25,200 nucleotides of DNA from contig JBOGWX010000014.1 of assembly GCA_050694055.1 (NCBI GenBank), positions 1-25,200 on the forward strand. Direction: 5' to 3'. Made by a program: the position numbers and the translations under genes. Below, piece after piece: positions 22,485 to 25,200 of the stretch. The number at the start of each line of letters is the position of its first letter. Position 1 is the stretch's first letter. Source of the stretch: WHSV01 sp050694055 (GTDB taxonomy: Bacteria > Actinomycetota > CADDZG01 > WHSQ01). A model generated the notes under the pieces. The model saw only the letters and a program-made list of their open reading frames with translations, was not told the origin of the DNA and searched no databases.

Positions 22485-23093
22485 GCCACAACTGTACCAT
22501 GAGAAAGGTGCCGAGGCATGAAGGGGAACGGTGAGCGTGGGGGAGGATTGGATCTGCTGGACCAGCGGGTCGGCCACGGCAGCCCACTGCTGGGGTGTGC
22601 GGAGGACGGGGTTGACCTGCATGCCGAGCCGGTCCTGGGCGCGATCGGCAGCGTCGTAGACGTCGGCGCGGTTGGGGTTTCCGATGACGAGAACGTCCAC
22701 GTCGGCGGGAGGTGCCCCGCGGGTCCCCTGGTAGCGCGCGGCCCAGGAGCCGTAGATGATGATTCTGTCGACATTGGGGAGGTCGGCGAACTCGTCTTCG
22801 ATCACCGTGTGGGGGCCGAAGGTGAGCTCTAACAGTCGGGTGAGGGCTGCGGCTGCAAGGTGGTCCGGGTTGGCCCTGAGGAGACGGGTGCGACCCACCG
22901 TGCGGTCGCGCAGAACTTCGGCGTTGACGAGCCGCTGGGCCTCGCGATGAAGCGTGGTGAGGGGCACGTCTAGCCGTTGGGCCAGGGAGGTGAGGGTGTA
23001 CTCCTGGTCGGGGTGGAGCAGGAGCCAGGTGAGCAGGTTGGCCTGGTGGCGAGAGCGGAAAATCGGCATCAACGCAGGAGCATCGCTACGCAT
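22251..23093 (-). CDS. Winged-helix/nucleotidyltransferase protein fused in frame to AbrB-type antitoxin
   Basis: One uninterrupted frame of 280 residues holding two proteins that are normally separate. Residues about 10-90 are a winged helix ('YTLTSLAQRLDVPLTTLHRE'). Residues about 95-185 are a minimal nucleotidyltransferase with the hG-S motif (GSW 115-117) and D131-x-D133 ('ADVDVLVIG'). After a linker (186-203) comes an AbrB/MazE swapped-hairpin domain (204-280: 'MKGTIDKAGRVVIPKPLRD'). The winged-helix/NTase part looks like a regulator of the MNT type. The AbrB part is the antitoxin of the adjoining PIN toxin. ATG 23093 lies 6 nt after a strong -10 box, so the mRNA is probably leaderless; the frame runs 43 codons further upstream, but that part does not look coding. 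Internal initiation at 22484 could also give free antitoxin. Confidence 0.75.
   Translation of the reverse strand: MRSDAPALMPIFRSRHQANLLTWLLLHPDQEYTLTSLAQRLDVPLTTLHREAQRLVNAEVLRDRTVGRTRLLRANPDHLAAAALTRLLELTFGPHTVIEDEFADLPNVDRIIIYGSWAARYQGTRGAPPADVDVLVIGNPNRADVYDAADRAQDRLGMQVNPVLRTPQQWAAVADPLVQQIQSSPTLTVPLHASAPFSWYSCGMKGTIDKAGRVVIPKPLRDQIGLRPGQVELIPDGSGVRIEPLAQDEVVEVNGRLVIPPAGAPIDDDLVRALRDADQR
22484..22499 (-). promoter_or_regulatory. Candidate operator/promoter of the AbrB antitoxin inside the fusion linker
   Basis: On the minus strand TGGTACA-gt-TGTGGCA is an imperfect 7+2+7 palindrome (5 of 7 pairs match) ending at the A of ATG 22484. It includes TACAGT, a TAnnnT -10 pattern 6 nt from the ATG. 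No clear -35 box is seen. Confidence 0.3.
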
Positions 23094-23099
23094 AACTGG

Positions 23100-23129
23100 A
23101 ATATATAGCCCGATTATGGGAAGTGTCGA
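23100..23129 (-). promoter_or_regulatory. Promoter of the nucleotidyltransferase-AbrB-PIN operon
   Basis: On the minus strand TCGACA (23129-23124, 5/6 match to the -35 consensus) and TATATT (23105-23100, 5/6 match to the -10 consensus) are spaced by 18 nt. The -10 ends 6 nt before ATG 23093, so transcription should begin at or next to the start codon. This AT-rich patch stands out in the high-GC surroundings. Confidence 0.7.
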
Positions 23130-23184
23130 TGACTCCCGCTGGGCTGCGCCGATAGGTACTGTTCCCCGAATCGCCGGATCAAGT

Positions 23185-23218
23185 GGTACATGCGGTGCGC
23201 CGGTGGACCGCATGTACC
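23185..23218. repeat. 12-bp perfect inverted repeat
   Basis: GGTACATGCGGT (23185-23196) and ACCGCATGTACC (23207-23218) are perfect reverse complements with a 10-nt spacer. It lies between the ATPase gene end (23300) and the promoter of the nucleotidyltransferase operon. No T-tract is present on either strand, so it may be a terminator-like stem or a regulator-binding site. Confidence 0.7.
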
Positions 23219-23233
23219 GCAAGCACCGCAGGT
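23207..23233 (+). repeat. Three 9-bp tandem repeats with ACCGCA core
   Basis: ACCGCATGT, ACCGCAAGC and ACCGCAGGT follow one another without gaps, each with a constant ACCGCA core and a variable last three bases. The first unit is the right arm of the inverted repeat. The rest of 23094-23299 holds no gene. Confidence 0.6.
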
Positions 23234-23273
23234 TTTGCCGATTCCCGGAGAGACACCTTTCCGGTGCGGCGTC

Positions 23274-23296
23274 CGTGGGGGCCGAGCGCCTCCACG
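23274..23296 (-). terminator. Possible terminator of the ATPase gene
   Basis: CGTGGGGGC (23274-23282) and GCCTCCACG (23288-23296) form a 9-bp stem with one mismatch in the minus-strand RNA and a 5-nt loop. It starts 4 nt after the ATPase stop codon. It lacks a T-tract. Confidence 0.35.
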
Positions 23297-23299
23297 CGG

Positions 23300-24514
<1,215 letters not shown>

Positions 24515-24613
24515 TGTGCCCCCCTTATCGTGGCAGAAGCCTGTCAGGCCCCAGTTGCTAGGACTTTACCTCTTACCGATGGTTCTAACCTTTGCCTGAT
24601 CCGGCTCAAAAGG

Positions 24614-25009
24614 CTAGCGAATCGCCACGACTTCCGCATCGGTACGCACTGCGCGCCAGGTTCGATCTGCGGTCATTACCGGAAGGCCGAGCCTGATGCC
24701 GAGACTCAGGCAAGCCCGGTCCCCGAAGGAGAGGTCCGCTTGCCTCGTGGGCGCGCGCAGCTCAGCAGACAGGACCGCGTCGGCTGCGTCGAACGCGACG
24801 ATCTCAAGCGTCGAGAACAGTCCTCGCGCTCGCAGATCGTCGGTCAGCGCGCGCGGATCGGAGCCCAGATCGCTGGTCTTGGCCAGTACCTCTGACCAGT
24901 TGACGCTGCTCATTCTTGCCCCCCGGTGGAGCGCCGCACCAACCAGATCGCCGCCCGCCTCGTCGAGCAGATGGGCCAGGAGGGCGGAGGCATCAAGGAC
25001 CGTCGTCAC
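24614..25009 (-). CDS. PIN-domain toxin (VapC family)
   Basis: A 131-residue PIN protein with acidic residues D6 ('TVLDASALLAHL'), E40 ('VNWSEVLAK'), D97 ('SFGDRACLSLG') and D115 ('MTADRTW'), a complete active site. The 'GDRACLSLG' pattern is typical of one VapC subgroup that includes PIN proteins paired with AbrB-type antitoxins. The start is GTG 25009, and the gene overlaps the upstream antitoxin frame by 17 nt. It ends 99 nt before the ATPase gene on the same strand. Its RNA target is unknown. This is the third PIN toxin in the window. Confidence 0.9.
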   Translation of the reverse strand: MTTVLDASALLAHLLDEAGGDLVGAALHRGARMSSVNWSEVLAKTSDLGSDPRALTDDLRARGLFSTLEIVAFDAADAVLSAELRAPTRQADLSFGDRACLSLGIRLGLPVMTADRTWRAVRTDAEVVAIR

Positions 25010-25200
25010 GTCGGTTTTCCTGAAGCTGCTTGCGTAGCGCCCGGGACTCCTGTTCCTCCCTGCGAGCCTCAGCCCGCCGCTCTGCGATCAGGTCATCGAC
25101 TACGCCTTCCCCGAGGTCCCTCAGGATGCCTTTGGTGTGCGCGGCGACGGCCCGTCTCGTACTGATGATGAGCTGCTCACCTTCGAGCCAGGCGACGAGC
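24993..25200 (-). CDS. Antitoxin, C-terminal part (5' end outside window), AbrB-like
   Basis: Read on the minus strand from the right edge of the window, an open frame encodes 68 residues. It starts 'LVAWLEGEQLIISTR', continues 'VVDDLIAERRAEARREEQE', and stops 17 nt inside the toxin gene. The first strand pair resembles the end of an AbrB/MazE DNA-binding domain. The 'LIAERRAEA' helix with a charged tail is common in antitoxins of VapC partners. Position and overlap support the pairing. The N-terminal DNA-binding part is outside the window, so the family call is tentative. Confidence 0.6.
   Translation of the reverse strand, partial: LVAWLEGEQLIISTRRAVAAHTKGILRDLGEGVVDDLIAERRAEARREEQESRALRKQLQENRRDDGP

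Noticed and set aside
23094..23222. Upstream extension of the nucleotidyltransferase frame (43 codons)
   Set aside because: It runs through the promoter and the inverted repeat and has no resemblance to the family; ATG 23093 with a -10 box 6 nt upstream is a better start.
23185..23233. CRISPR array or IS terminal repeats
   Set aside because: There are only three 9-bp units without spacers, and no transposase gene or target duplication is nearby. I noticed no CRISPR-like repeats, tRNA or rRNA genes elsewhere in the window.

Overview
This 25.2 kb window is high-GC bacterial DNA with dense genes on both strands and no phage or IS element that I can see. The gene set is the C-terminus of an Lhr-type helicase, a homodimeric AceE, CUT1 sugar importers with lipoprotein binding proteins, and many PIN toxins. 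Frequent GTG starts and possible leaderless starts fit the same picture. Together they suggest a free-living heterotrophic member of the Actinomycetota; I cannot place it below phylum.

Layout. (1) 1-4.1 kb, plus strand: the Lhr tail, a small CBS-domain protein, and aceE (pyruvate dehydrogenase E1), which has an operator-like palindrome upstream and a strong hairpin terminator downstream. (2) 4.1-6.0 kb, minus strand: a metallophosphoesterase with an altered first metal motif, a ParB-fold protein, and a possible 23-residue membrane peptide. (3) 6.1-8.5 kb, plus strand: a secreted M36 (fungalysin-like) metalloprotease with a PA domain. (4) 8.7-14.1 kb, plus strand: a GH13 alpha-glucosidase followed by a CUT1 importer (lipoprotein, MalF-type and MalG-type permeases). 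The MalF-type permease carries a large extracytoplasmic insert with a B-type Ig-like (SdrD/CNA-B) segment. (5) 14.2-14.9 kb, minus strand: a Phd/PIN toxin-antitoxin pair under a palindromic promoter. (6) 15.0-20.7 kb, minus strand: an FAD oxidoreductase, a second CUT1 importer resembling LpqY-SugAB, and a metallophosphoesterase. (7) 20.7-21.8 kb, plus strand: an M24 (Xaa-Pro) peptidase. (8) 21.8-23.1 kb, minus strand: a PIN toxin preceded by a single reading frame that joins a winged-helix/nucleotidyltransferase protein to an AbrB-type antitoxin. (9) 23.3-24.5 kb, minus strand: a stand-alone CUT1 ATPase. (10) 24.6-25.2 kb, minus strand: a third PIN toxin with the tail of its antitoxin.

How the genes fit together: neither importer operon encodes its own ATPase, and one MsmX/UgpC/SugC-type ATPase lies nearby. 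The natural model is one shared ATPase energising both importers. Imported alpha-glucosides would be cut by the GH13 enzyme, and the glucose would feed glycolysis and then pyruvate dehydrogenase. The most unusual items are the permease with the Ig-like insert and the nucleotidyltransferase-AbrB fusion beside a PIN toxin. Functional statements rest on motifs and family knowledge read by eye; no database search was run.
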